64,000 nt of DNA from Anisus vortex (GCA_949126835.1 OX421502.1:37533416-37597415); one strand, 5' to 3'; positions 22,801 through 31,690 are shown, counted from the stretch's first letter. A program made the numbers and translations. The notes: generated by a model from the letters alone, not told the origin.

Positions 22801-25800
22801 CCGTTGAAACTAAGGACTTTTCTTTTTATGACATGAAGAGTGTCCATCTTATTAATCGGAGGGGACAATAAAGGCACCGAGGCATTTCGCTAGCCACCCC
22901 CTCCCCATCCTTGAATGCCTGATGACCCCGGATCTTGCCCAAAAGTTTTGATCTCATCGAACTGACCCCGGGTCGTGCCCAAAAGTTTTTTTTTCTCATC
23001 AAACTGACCCCGGGTCGTGCCTAAAAGTCTTAATCTCTCTGACCTGACCCAGGGTCGTGCCTAAAAGTCTTAATCTCTCTGACCTGACCCAGGGTCGTGC
23101 CTAAAAGTGTTAATCTCTCTGATCTGACACAGGGTCGTGCCTAAAAGTCTTAATCTCTCTGACCTGACCCAGGGTCGTGCCTAAAAGTGTTAATCTCTCT
23201 GATCTGACACAGGGTCGTGCCTAAAAGTCTTAATCTCTCTGACCTGACCCAGGGTCGTGCCTAAAAGTGTTAATCTCTCTGATCTGACACAGGGTCGTGC
23301 CTAAAAGGCTTAATCTCTCTGACCTGCCAAAGCTTCCAACCAATGATCAGCTCTATTTTATTTGTTTCATTTTTGTGTTTTTCTTCCAACATGTCCGCGT
23401 GCGCCAGGAGGGAGAACTTTGAAGATGTAAGCCACAAATGGCACTCGTACTATCAATGTTGGCAGGTGACAAGAGTCACTGACTCAGTTTATATAGTCTA
23501 CGACTTGTCAGGTAGCTGTCTTGTTACAACATCATATTTTTGTATATGTGTGCTTTGCTAATGCTTCATTTGACCGATTCTGTATCCACCTTCCCTATCT
23601 CACCATCATTTCTCTGCTTAAACGAGGCGCATGTTAACTTACGCGTGGTGAGACTTAACCATTAGAGCAGGGGTTGGGAACCCATGGCTCGCGAGCCAGA
23701 TGTGGCTCTTTTGATGGCTGCATCTGGCTCGCAGACAAATGTTCGATTATTAAAAAAAATGTTTTTTTTCGACTTTTTGATCTAGGCCTACATATTAATT
23801 GCATATCAATATTTCATTCTACAAATGAGCTAAAGTCTACTACAGCTCAGCATGAGAAGAATTCAGAGACATAATTATTGTATTTTTAGGGTTGAAATTA
23901 CACAAAATGCACACATTTACTTGAATTTTTAGTTTTAAACAAAATGTATGACACTCACAGAATTACTTTTCAAAATATGTGGTAACCATGGCTCTCTAAG
24001 ACAGAAAGGTTCCCGACCCCTGCATTAGAGTATTTTCAGTAGGCGTGGCATTGGTTTCTAGGTCACGTAACTATGTAAACAGAAGCCATGATGAAGACAT
24101 GGTGGGATAAAATTATTGCTCTTAACATGTCTATTTTACACCCAAAACATAAGAAATTTGTTTCCATATATCTTGATAGTTAACTATGATACTAGTCCGT
24201 AGTAAGCCTTGTCCGTCCACGAAGTAGACAAGATTTGATGCTCTTATAGTGTTATAATAGATTTTTTGAAACATTGCACATCCTGTCTTATGCTTTAGGC
24301 CTACTTTTAGATAGTAAGTTAAGATAGATAGGCTAACTTTCGACAATCGACATCTTCAATTAAATATTTTGCACTTACGAAGCCTGTTCCGTTGATTTAT
24401 AATGGCTTAAATTTTAGCTTTGAATGTTAATTTTCATCGCATGACAGTGTTTTAAATATATTGTTGAAATGATATTTAAAAATTATAGTAATACGGCAGC
24501 CATTTGTCACCACTAGACAAAGTAAACAAATAACACGTGCTTTTTGTCACGTGATAGTAAATGTTATATAGGTTAAATATATGTTTAGTACTTCCGACTA
24601 TCAACATGACTATCTGGTCTCCAATGGTGAGGGGGGGGGGGGCAGCTTTGAACAATGGGCGTAGTATTCTTCTTTCTAGAAGGAACGTCTGTAATCTAGG
24701 CGACAAAGCTCGGGCGACCACACAATTCGCGCCGCATTCTTTTTGTAGTATACATGGATTGAAAATTGATTTGGGACAGTTTTAGGGTGTGGGCATCAAA
24801 CCGAACCCGAACAGGAAACACCGAACTCGTGCCGGCATATGGCTAGCCTCGGGCAGAGACTTCTTGATACCTTGCCTGCTCCAGATGCATGACCTCCTGC
24901 CGCCACTGCATTACTCGGCTACAAGAGAGCTATCTCAGCCGAGCGGCGTTTAGCAGTTTGACTGTTGGACCGTGTGTCATTGCAAAAACGGTCCTGCAGG
25001 TTAGTTCACTGATGTGTCAACAAAACGCCCCGGGTTCTAGCCCAGCCACTGACCAATCCCTGCCGCCCTGCATGGTTTTGGTGGGATTAGAGGACGTAAT
25101 ACTCTTCTATCTAGAAGGAACGTCTGTAAACGTACAAATCAAATAATATAAGTGAAGTCGATGGTTTAACGTTATTTTAAAATAAACGTCCAATAGAAAC
25201 ATTGCACTATGGTCGTGGGTGGAAGGAAGCTAAACGCAACAGCTATGCCATCACGCCAAATCCTGCTGTCACAAAAATCTGCCCTCGCTACGCCAACAAC
25301 GAACTTTACACTATCTTGTATAAAAATGGTAAGCAAATAATACTTTTTAATGTTTTGTTTTAAACTGAAGATAACTAATGACATTTTTTTTTTAATCTGA
25401 GGCACTAATTCACAAAGCTAGCTAAAACTGAATTAACCCTCACAGTCCCGGGCGCGTATATAGCGGAACTGAAGGCAGCATAGATAGAAGTAGGTCGGTA
25501 CGGGAAGGGTTAATGGTGTTTGTCTTAAAAGTGTTCAATCTCCAGAATAGTTTCTAGAGCAGGGATCGGCAACCTACGGAAAGCGTTCCAAACTGGGTAC
25601 TCAGAGCGATGTTCAATGACATGGAAGACCCAAGAAAAGGCAATTCAAGTCTTTTCTACCAGCAATTGAGTGCTAGACTAGAATGACTTTTAGGCTGTTG
25701 GCACGCTGAATGAATTAGAAATCCTACTTTGAAGCACTATTGTCAAAAGGTTGCCGGCCCGTGTTCTAGAGACCACTATAAAGTCTTGATTCTTGATTAC

Positions 25801-28800
25801 CGTCTCTTCTAAAGAACAGATTTAACTTGTCTTTGATTTGTCCTGGAACAGATACAGACTTCCAAAAACTGTCTATCGAATGCCCACCTCCCCTCCTAGG
25901 TGTCTTCAAGTACAGCCGGACCTGCAACCAAAGTGCCTTGGATTTTTGTTCCAACAGATATAGGGGTGTCCTTAATTACAGTCTGTGCCGAGAGGCCATC
26001 GTGAACTCAAGTGCGTAATAATTTTAACTTGGATCAAGAGTTGTTGTTTTTTGTGGGTTTTGTTTGTTTGTTTGTTTGTTTGTTTGTTTGTTTGTTTGTT
26101 TAAACTTCCTTCCCTCCTTCCCCCCCCCCCTGGTCATCCAGGCATCGGGCTTGGCGAATGTTGCGCACATTTTTTCCTCCCCACCGAGTCTCTGTGGTTC
26201 TCGCCTGTGCAGTTATTCTAATACGTACTGAAGGTCCAGGGTTCGATTCCTGGTTGCGGCTAGAATTTTTTTCCCCGGGACTCGAGGGTGTCCATGAGTC
26301 TACCCAGCTCTGACGGGTATCTAGTTGGGGTAAAGTAACGTCGGCTGGGCATTGTGCTGGTCACACATCCCCTACTACGCCGTGGCCACAGAAACTGGTG
26401 AACGCTGCTTTGCCTGCCCTATGATCAATTCGGTCCGACGTCTACTTTACTTTACAACTGGGGACGCCCTCTGAGCTGTAGCCCACGGATGCACTCATAA
26501 TGGAAGCGTATCGGTGGGTTACACACTTCGCCAGCTTTGAGGCCCATGGCTACAGAAGTGTTTTCCTTTGCCAAGAATGAGTTAGAAATATGGCTAGTGT
26601 GTTTATAATGTCGTCGTCCATGGTAAGGGCATTGTACTTTGCGGAATTTCGCAGTACATTTAATAACTGCATGAACTGTATTCTGCGTGGCAAGTCTGCA
26701 GTAGTTCCACTACTTAGAAAGTTTTGTTTTTTTTTACATTTATTTTTCTCAAACGCTGACTTGGACGTCATGACAATGTGTCCGTGTGCGAAATTCCGCC
26801 ATTACTACGCATGCTCAGGCAACGGGAATCTCATCTGCATGGGCTTTCAGGATAAAGTTGGAGTAGTGTACGCCAGTTTCTTCGTGGACAACAAAGTCAT
26901 CTGCTTCGTAAGTTTCCACGTTTGTCCCGTTATTCCCTCCCATTTTATACACCCCCTCATTTAGTACACGTGCTAATATAATGACGTCAGTGGCAATAAA
27001 TATCATTCAGGTCAAGGCTAGTAACGCAGTTCAGTTTTATTATCATAGTATTAATTTAGTAGAAAAGTAAAGTAAAAAAAAAAAGTAGTATCTCGTCGAA
27101 CCAAATAGATCCATGGGGGATTGTGAGGCCAACACAATGCCCAGCCGTCTTTATTTTACCCCCAACTAATGTCAGGTACCAAGACCAGCCAGTTTACCAT
27201 AATCATCGTAGTGTTTTCATATTCAGTGGACGATCCGTGGACTGTCACATATTTAGTCTTGGAACGAATTAGTCAAGACCCATCATCCATTTCATTGGTC
27301 AGTAAAAAAAAACACACACACACACACACACACTCGTGATCACTGGCATTTTGGCTCATTTAAAGCTAAAAAAAATTGGGCCTCTTTGTATTTTGCTTTA
27401 TTATGTATTATTTTTTTTATGCCCCCCCCCCCTCCTTTTTTATTTTACTTCACGGGGCCCTTTTGAACTTCATTGGGGCCCGGAGCAATTTACCGGCTGC
27501 CTCCCCCCTCTCACCACATCAGCCCTGCATACAAGGGTATCATGTTTCCATTTCAATAACCAGCCACATTTTAGTTATACACCCAAATGGGCAAATGGGG
27601 GGGGGGGCACCCAATGCACCCAACCAATAAGAACTAAGGGACACCCGTATACCTCTATGCTTAAACTTGAACTCGAGTCATCCATGCTGGAAATCCTATG
27701 CGCTGACACTGAACCACCGTGTCAGGCCTTAGAAGCTCAAACTTTTCTTGTGAGTGTGAGCTAGTGTGCGTGTGTGCGTGTGTCTGCTTAATTAAAACCA
27801 GTTGGCTAGCTAGCTGGTACCCCCTCCCCTGCTCCTCCACCCCATCTCTCCCTACACATTGCTTCAGACAGGCTGTCCAGCATCAACATACTGCCCACGC
27901 ATTGTGTCGTTAATACCTCTGTCTGTGTGTGTCTCTCTCCTGTCCACAGGTATTCCCGGGAATGTTCAAGGGAGCATTCACAGGAAAGTTTTACCCTGGA
28001 GACTGCACGACTACCAAAGACCAACCGTTCCGCGCTGTCAGCTTCACCCTGTCGAGCCACTGTAATACAGACTACTCAAGTAATAACTTACACTTCATGT
28101 ATTTTGTGTCTTACTTGTACTTTTTGTCTTACTTGTACTTATTGTCTTACTTGTACTTTTTGTCTTACTTGTACTTTTTGTCTTATTTGTACTTATTGTC
28201 TTACTTGTACTTATTGTCTTACTTGTACTTATTGTCTTACTTGTACTTTTTGTCTTATTTGTACTTATTGTCTTACTTGTACTTTTTGTCTTATTTGTAC
28301 TTATTGTCTTACTTGTACTTTTTGTCTTACTTGTACTTATTGTCTTACTTGTACTTATTGTCTTATTTGTACTTATTGTCTTACTTGTACTTATTGTCTT
28401 ATTTGTACTTATTGTCTTACTTGTACTTTTTGTCTTACTTGTACTTTTTGTCTTATTTGTACTTATTGTCTTACTTGTACTTATTGTCTTACTTGTACTT
28501 ATTGTCTTACTTGTACTTATTGTCTTACTTGTACTTATTGTCTTACTTGTACTTATTGTCTTATTTGTACTTATTGTCTTACTTGTACTTATTGTCTTAC
28601 TTGTACTTTTTGTCTTACTTGTACTTATTGTCTTACTTGTACTTATTGTCTTACTTGTACTTATTGTCTTACTTGTACTTTTTGTCTTATTTGTACTTAT
28701 TGTCTTACTTGTACTTTTTGTCTTATTTGTACTTATTGTCTTACTTGTACTTTTTGTCTTACTTGTACTTTTTGTCTTATTTGTACTTATTGTCTTACTT

Positions 28801-30023
28801 GTACTTTTTGTCTTATTTGTACTTATTGTCTTACTTGTACTTTTTGTCTTACTTGTACTTTTTGTCTTATTTGTACTTATTGTCTTACTTGTACTTTTTG
28901 TCTTATTTGTACTTATTGTCTTACTTGTACTTATTGTCTTATTTGTACTTATTGTCTTACTTGTACTTTTTGTCTTACTTGTACTTATTGTCTTACTTGT
29001 ACTTTTTGTCTTACTTGTACTTATTGTCTTACTTGTACTTATTGTCTTACTTGTACTTTTTGTCTTACTTGTACTTATTGTCTTACTTGTACTTTTTGTC
29101 TTATTTGTACTTATTGTCTTACTTGTACTTTTTGTCTTACTTGTACTTATTGTCTTACTTGTACTTTTTGTCTTATTTGTACTTATTGTCTTACTTGTAC
29201 TTTTTGTCTTACTTGTACTTATTGTCTTACTTGTACTTTTTGTCTTACTTGTACTTATTGTCTTACTTGTACTTTTTGTCTTATTTGTACTTTTTGTCTT
29301 ACTTGTACTTATTGTCTTACTTGTACTTTTTGTCTTACTTGTACTTTTTGTCTTACTTGTACTTATTGTCTTACTTGTACTTTTTGTCTTACTTGTACTT
29401 ATTGTCTTACTTGTACTTATTGTCTTACTTGTACTTTTTGTCTTATTTGTACTTATTGTCTTACTTGTACTTTTTGTCTTACTTGTACTTATTGTCTTAC
29501 TTGTACTTTTTGTCTTACTTGTACTTATTGTCTTACTTGTACTTATTGTCTTATTTGTACTTATTGTCTTACTTGTACTTTTTGTCTTATTTGTACTTAT
29601 TGTCTTACGTGTACTTTTTATTTTGCTTGACTTTTACCCATTTTTTTTTACTTTATGCCTGCTTTACACGTGTTTTACTTTTTGCCCGTATATTAAATTC
29701 GGCCAAGACGTTGTTAAAGTTCCGTAACTAGGCCTATTGTCTTAAAACTAAGAGCCAGATTATCTCCCTCTCGTTTCTTTTTTTTTTAAATCTCATGTAA
29801 TATGTATTTATCCCTAAAGCTTGTTTGACATTTCAGTATTTGGTTCTTTTGTTTTATATTCCATGCAGACATCTCAGCTGCAGCTAGTGACGCAATCAGT
29901 TGGAGGCGAGCAAGCGATTGGTTGGTTTCGTTCGAAACGGTGTTGGCCCTGCTTATTGTGAATGGGGAATACGTCACGGGCGCTGGTTTCTCCGGGCACG
30001 CAATGAACGCTTTGTGGTTTTAA
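16764..30023 (+). CDS. secreted cysteine-rich protein, nine exons, DUF7042-DUF7045-like
   Basis: Seen: exons 16764-16818, 18499-18594, 21780-21957, 23408-23511, 25197-25328, 25852-26010, 26819-26907, 27950-28079 and 29869-30023 all have GT-AG borders, keep one frame and sum to 1,098 bp (365 residues plus TAA). Residues 1-18 are a hydrophobic signal peptide. CEFPAYIRGYW starts the mature cysteine-rich part at Cys57; repeated C...W/C...C modules follow, with CPPPLLGVFKYSR near residue 200 and several N-glycosylation sequons. Residues about 330-345 are hydrophobic. Known: the C-x-FP...G-x-W and CPP..LG.F patterns resemble, from memory, the secreted invertebrate Pfam families DUF7042-7045, of unknown function. 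Inferred: an extracellular or surface protein. Exons 4 and 7 rest on weaker acceptors but fit by phase. No function is claimed. Confidence 0.75.
16948..17012 (+). mobile_element. LINE C-terminus fragment
   Basis: Diverged match to the RT tail at 22380-22440: FPDVG/ASGNRMG, then CTGAACAAACCAGGCAG, equivalent to FPSGIRAWNELPEQTRQ. Intron 1 of the secreted-protein gene. Confidence 0.5.
17140..17280 (+). pseudogene. hAT transposase C-terminus remnant (ZMYM1-like)
   Basis: ASGERSFSKLKLTKNY is the conserved dimerisation motif of ZMYM1/TTF-type hAT transposases. The preceding bases still read FKVVI, stop, AISIALP in a shifted frame. Only this motif survives, inside intron 1 of the secreted-protein gene. 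Confidence 0.75.
17281..17655 (+). repeat. dispersed repeat, copy 2
   Basis: AAAGCTGGCGAAGTGTGTAA (17354) recurs inverted near 26530. GTGCTACCGGGCAACAGTGC and the TCTTGGTGTGCCC end followed by a C run match 15730-15930. It adjoins the hAT C-terminus and is probably its 3' region. Confidence 0.55.
17992..18280 (+). mobile_element. SINE-A, most complete copy
   Basis: Box A TTGGCCGAGCGG and box B GGCTTCGAATCC at tRNA spacing show a Leu/Ser-type tRNA-derived head. The body then carries all SINE-A landmarks through GCTGCTTCACCAGCCCTATG and the 3' end GATACTTTACTTTTACC. A reference copy for the family. Confidence 0.9.
18283..18455 (-). mobile_element. SINE-A fragment, inverted beside the previous copy
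   Basis: Minus-strand SINE-A head and body (box B complement GATTCGACCCC, TGGGTAGACTCAGG) starting three bases after the + copy, giving a head-out inverted pair. Confidence 0.75.
18499..18594 (+). CDS. exon 2: acidic/basic linker
   Basis: The acceptor TTCCTCAG ends at 18498 and the donor GTATGC starts at 18595. Encodes a polar stretch with MKRQVNKDEEDE, a possible propeptide-like linker between the signal peptide and the first cysteine module. Confidence 0.72.
18738..19272. mobile_element. TA-flanked MITE with 'TTATAAGCCGCAC' ends
   Basis: Left end CCATACAATCTCG...TATAAGCCGCACAT and right end GTGCGGCTTATACTTGAG...TTACGG are inverted repeats of about 30 bp, flanked by TA (18736-18737, 19273-19274). 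Contains the 100-bp MITE at 19131-19230. Intron 2. Confidence 0.75.
19131..19230. mobile_element. 100-bp nested MITE
   Basis: Begins CAGGGTTGCCAGAT and ends ATCTGGCAACCCTG, a perfect 14-bp inverted repeat of hAT style. Flanks TGCTTTAA and GCTGCTAA are an imperfect 8-bp duplication. Inserted in the MITE at 18738-19272. Confidence 0.75.
20004..20975 (+). mobile_element. second pogo-like element, internally deleted
   Basis: Ends GGGGAAACTGGGGTAAAA and complement TTTTACCCCAGGTTCCCC with TA on both flanks. The ends are related to the 11165-14163 element. GGGGTAAAAC-type boxes recur inside. The right ~170 bp is present twice (20430-20600 and 20800-20975), with a transposase C-terminal remnant between. 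Intron 2. Confidence 0.8.
20606..20726 (+). pseudogene. PHD-like C-terminus of a pogo-like transposase
   Basis: SENWVACQGDCNRLAYYICAG, then a short linker and GELCDD with a stop, follows the W..C..C....H..C...C pattern of the PHD finger at 13501-13640, but the His is Tyr and one cysteine pair is displaced. The remainder of the transposase is absent. Confidence 0.55.
21298..21370 (+). mobile_element. solo left end of a hAT element
   Basis: CAGGGTTCTCAAACACGCGG, then CCCGCATATGGC and GTGGCCCGCCAG is a typical hAT terminus resembling the end at 8547. No matching right end was found up to 21780. Confidence 0.45.
21780..21957 (+). CDS. exon 3: first CxFP...GxW module
   Basis: A strong acceptor (T tract then CCAG at 21779). 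Encodes VGCEFPAYIRGYWVRSQDAV and onward. The donor GTTAGT at 21958 leaves AT, which with G from exon 4 gives Met; GTAAAC at 21961 would be out of phase with exon 4. Confidence 0.8.
22085..22235 (-). mobile_element. SINE-A fragment
   Basis: Minus-strand body: TTGGTGAAGCAACAGTCACC, TTGTGTGACCAACACAATGC, TGGGTAGACTAAGGTTCGAA. The middle is shortened. Intron 3. Confidence 0.7.
22316..22570 (+). mobile_element. 3' end of a LINE with (GATAA)n tail
   Basis: An open stretch reads FLVPYAKTN, then FFPSGIRAWNELPEQTRQ and FKTLIKLKD before a stop: the C-terminus of a non-LTR reverse transcriptase ORF. A short 3' UTR with GGATAAGCGTAGGACGC, an imperfect hairpin TCTTCTAT...AGAAG and CGTCTGTAA precedes a GATAA tail. 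Diverged copies: 16948 (+), 37696 (-), 48850 (-). Intron 3. Confidence 0.8.
22741..22905 (+). mobile_element. tRNA-like SINE of another type
   Basis: GGTGGCACGGTGAC resembles box A and GGGTTCGAATCCTCC is a clean box B. The following body (ACATGAAGAGTGTCC) differs from SINE-A. Family unknown. Confidence 0.5.
22922..23326 (+). repeat. 40-bp minisatellite
   Basis: About ten units of 40-47 bp built on GACCCAGGGTCGTGCC and TAAAAGTCTTAATCTCTCT. Later units alternate between two variants (GACCTGACCC/GATCTGACAC), an 80-bp higher-order repeat. Intron 3, ending about 80 bp before exon 4. Confidence 0.9.
23408..23511 (+). CDS. exon 4: second part of module 1
   Basis: The acceptor CGCCAG ends at 23407 and the donor GTAGCT starts at 23512. 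Encodes RENFEDVSHKWHSYYQCWQ and a Val/Tyr-rich strand. Phase fits both neighbours. Confidence 0.7.
23668..24022. mobile_element. 355-bp hAT MITE
   Basis: CAGGGGTTGGGAACC start and GGTTCCCGACCCCTG end, with a perfect 8-bp duplication CATTAGAG (23660-23667, 24023-24030). The duplication spans the first bases of the TA MITE at 24028, so this element jumped into that MITE's end. Intron 4. Confidence 0.9.
24028..24567. mobile_element. TA-flanked MITE, copy 2
   Basis: Aligns along its length with 15997-16577 (CAGTAGGCGTGGC, GATACTAGTCC, GACATCTTCAATTAA, TTTTTGTCACGTGAT), with eroded ends. Intron 4. Confidence 0.8.
24640..24705 (+). mobile_element. short LINE/SINE-B tail fragment
   Basis: GTATTCTTCTTTCTAGAAGG and AACGTCTGTAATC match the hairpin tail shared by the LINE at 22500 and SINE-B. 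Confidence 0.5.
24880..25140 (+). mobile_element. SINE-B copy
   Basis: A tRNA-like head (GGTTAGTTCACTGATGTG; GGGTTCTAGCCC as box B) and a 3' end TTCTATCTAGAAGGAACGTC. Shares head and tail with 40520-40660. Intron 4, ending about 55 bp before exon 5. Confidence 0.65.
25197..25328 (+). CDS. exon 5
   Basis: The acceptor CCAATAG ends at 25196 (poor pyrimidine tract) and the donor is GTAAGC at 25329. Encodes LHYGRGWKEAKRNSYAITP then KICPRYANNELYTILY, a WK..R/CP pattern typical of the family. Confidence 0.75.
25437..25509. mobile_element. 73-bp piggyBac-type MITE
   Basis: CCCT...AGGG ends flanked by TTAA on both sides (25433-25436, 25510-25513), as piggyBac elements require. Contains GTAGGTCGGTACGGGA. 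Inverted relative copy at 30916; another copy starts at 61427. Intron 5. Confidence 0.8.
25560..25763 (-). mobile_element. 204-bp hAT MITE (CAGGGGTCGGCAACC group)
   Basis: CAGGGATCGGCAACC start, GGTTGCCGGCCCGTG end, perfect 8-bp duplication TTCTAGAG (25552-25559, 25764-25771). Internal TTTTAGGCTGTTGGCACGC is shared with the elements at 44263, 49544 and 57581. Intron 5. Confidence 0.9.
25852..26010 (+). CDS. exon 6: CPPPLLG module
   Basis: The acceptor TGGAACAG ends at 25851 and the donor is GTGCGT at 26011. It carries five cysteines, the ECPPPLLGVFKYSRTC block and N-glycosylation sites NQS, NYS and NSS. Confidence 0.78.
26058..26102 (+). repeat. (GTTT)n microsatellite
   Basis: About eleven GTTT units followed by a C run, within intron 6. 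Confidence 0.9.
26205..26455 (+). mobile_element. SINE-A copy
   Basis: Box B GGTTCGATTCC, TGAGTCTACCCAGCTCTGAC and the complete 3' part through CGACGTCTACTTTACTTTAC. The box A region is lost. Intron 6. Confidence 0.85.
26465..26600 (-). repeat. dispersed repeat, inverted relative of 17335-17400
   Basis: TTACACACTTCGCCAGCTTT and its surroundings are the complement of 17340-17395. Intron 6. Confidence 0.5.
26819..26907 (+). CDS. exon 7
   Basis: The acceptor TGCTCAG ends at 26818; the donor GTAAGT at 26908 is consensus. Encodes NLICMGFQDKVGVVYASFF to VICF. The upstream sequence stays open to about 26590, but no AG after the T tract near 26740 allows an earlier start in phase. Confidence 0.65.
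27065..27185 (-). mobile_element. SINE-A fragment
   Basis: Minus-strand 3' half: CGTCGAACCAAATAGATCC, AACACAATGCCCAGCCG, AACTAATGTCAGGTACC. The tRNA head is absent. Intron 7. Confidence 0.7.
27950..28079 (+). CDS. exon 8
   Basis: The acceptor CTCCTGTCCACAG ends at 27949 and the donor GTAATA starts at 28080. Encodes VFPGMFKGAFTGKFYPGDC and a second cysteine near the end (SSHCNTDYS). The donor abuts the 18-bp minisatellite that fills the next intron. Confidence 0.8.
28106..29622 (+). repeat. 18-bp minisatellite, about 84 copies, filling intron 8
   Basis: The unit GTACTTATTGTCTTACTT varies almost only at two positions (ACTTA/ACTTT and TTAC/TTAT), forming long runs of mixed variants and some larger repeated blocks. 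Because 18 is a multiple of three, several frames are open for 500-600 codons; these are artefacts. It lies 27 bp after the exon 8 donor. Confidence 0.95.
29869..30023 (+). CDS. exon 9: C-terminus
   Basis: The acceptor TTCCATGCAG ends at 29868 and the stop is TAA 30021-30023. The end is Ala/Ser-rich, then hydrophobic (VLALLIVNG), without further cysteines. It could be a weak membrane anchor; no clear GPI signal is seen. Confidence 0.75.
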
Positions 30024-30059
30024 CAAGTTACCACCACCCTTTTTCTTTTTTTTTATATA

Positions 30060-30256
30060 TATATACACACACGGAACACACACACACGCGCGGAACGCAC
30101 ACGGAACACACACACACGCGCGGAACGCACACACACGCGGAACGCACACACACGCGGAACACACATACACACGGAACACACACACACACATGGAACACAC
30201 ACACGGAACACACACACACGGAACACACACAGAACACACACACACAAGGAACACAC
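30060..30256 (+). repeat. CA-rich minisatellite
   Basis: ACACAC runs punctuated by CGCGGAACGCAC or GGAACACACA every 10-20 bp, just downstream of the exon 9 stop, within the probable 3' UTR. Confidence 0.85.
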
Positions 30257-30915
30257 TCAAACACACAATACATGTTGCAGTCCACAACAAGCTAACTCTA
30301 TTGTGCGAATGTTTGCGGGCGCAAAAAGCGTATACATTATTTTATGTGGATTTTCACTGTGTATTGTTCAGATTTTAGTGAGACTGTAGAGGATAAGCAT
30401 AGTTGACTATTATGTTCTCTGTAACTACAAGTGTTTGTCACATATTAACTACTATTTTACTATGACTTTATTTCATAAATAGAGAAATTGTAGTCTCAAA
30501 TGTTACGTAGCTACTAAAGTTACAGAAATTAGGTTTTGAATTATACCAGCTAAAAAAAAAAGGAAAAAAGTAGATGCAAATTTTTTTTCACATATTGTGT
30601 GTTTGAAAGAAAAACTCTCGGTGCTCTGTAGTGATTGGTGGAAGACTTTCGGTGCTCTGTGGTGATTGGTGGAATAAATTTATAAGAAGCAATACAAAAA
30701 ATGTACGCCTGATTTCTCAATTTGCCATTAAAATTAGACATCTATATTTACACCGATTTTAAAATAATTATAATACATATTTAGCACCTTATAAATATTG
30801 TATGAATTATATATTTAAGTTTTTTACATTAAAGCATTACTATTACATGAAAGTGTTTGGTGCATTTTAATTGGGATTCGCTTGTTTGCTGTTATTGTTG
30901 TATATTCTTTCTTAA

Positions 30916-30989
30916 CCCTTTCCGTTTCCGACCTACTTCTATCTATGCTGCCTTCAGTTGCGCTATTTACGCGCCCGGGACTGTAAGGG
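30916..30989. mobile_element. 74-bp piggyBac-type MITE
   Basis: CCCT...AGGG between TTAA sites (30912-30915, 30990-30993). Same family as 25437-25509, opposite orientation. Confidence 0.8.
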
Positions 30990-31040
30990 TTAAAATGTCG
31001 ACCCTATATTTTAAGAAATAAAAAAATAGAGGCTAAAAGA

Positions 31041-31122
31041 CAGTATGGGAGAGGTTGTAGACTTAAACTAAAGTGCTACAGATAGTATGGGAGAGGTTGT
31101 AGATTTAAACTAAAGTGCTACG
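31041..31122 (+). repeat. 42-bp tandem duplication
   Basis: AGTATGGGAGAGGTTGTAGA occurs at 31042 and 31084 in two nearly identical 42-bp units. Confidence 0.85.
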
Positions 31123-31149
31123 TACTTGTAAACAAATAATGCTCTTATT

Positions 31150-31690
31150 CAGCAGGATGAAGGATGGGTAGCGTGTGGACTCTCTAGCCTCTTACACCGG
31201 GTGGACTTTGGTAATGGCACTCTTACAGCATTATCATCGCATGTTTCTCCTCTCCTGGGGTGCATACGACAAACAAAAGCTCTCCAGGCATCCCACTCCT
31301 GGGCAAAGTCTTTCCATCCGTTTACAGTTCTGTCCCATCATGCTGGTGTCTGTTTACAAGTTCTTGACTCCAGTTCATATTTTTTTTATCTGCCTCTTTT
31401 CCTCTTGCCTTGCGAGTTCCAGGTGAGGGTCTGTCACGTGATGCTGGTTGTGGGCTTACTCAGTTTGTAGCTTATCCATCTCCATCTTCTTTGGCGGTTT
31501 ACCTCTTCGATGTGGTCCGGGCAGCGTGTATTGCCAGAGATCTTCATTGCTGATGAACACGGGCCAGTGTATTTTGAGAATACTTCGGGGGGCATAAATG
31601 GATGAATGCCTGTATCTTCCTCATGCAAGCTGTCGTGGTCCTCCGTGTTTTACCTCGGTTCAGCGAAACAGGCTTCACAATACTCTTACA
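31150..31690 (-). pseudogene. LINE reverse-transcriptase ORF C-terminus, decayed
   Basis: On the minus strand, blocks typical of non-LTR retrotransposon C-termini appear in order across frames: ILKIHWPVFISNEDLWQ, RQRRWRWISYKLSKP, and a degraded 'LAQDRDAWRAFV'-like block (GVGCLESFC in a shifted frame). Several frameshifts and stops. No catalytic RT part remains. Confidence 0.7.

Noticed and set aside
27927..29731. Two open frames of 567 and 600 codons
   Set aside because: They run through the 18-bp minisatellite; period 18 keeps several frames open. The only coding part is exon 8 at 27950-28079.
29874..30295. Cys/Val- or His/Thr-rich frames on both strands
   Set aside because: Products of the CA-rich minisatellite overlapping the last exon and 3' UTR of the secreted-protein gene.
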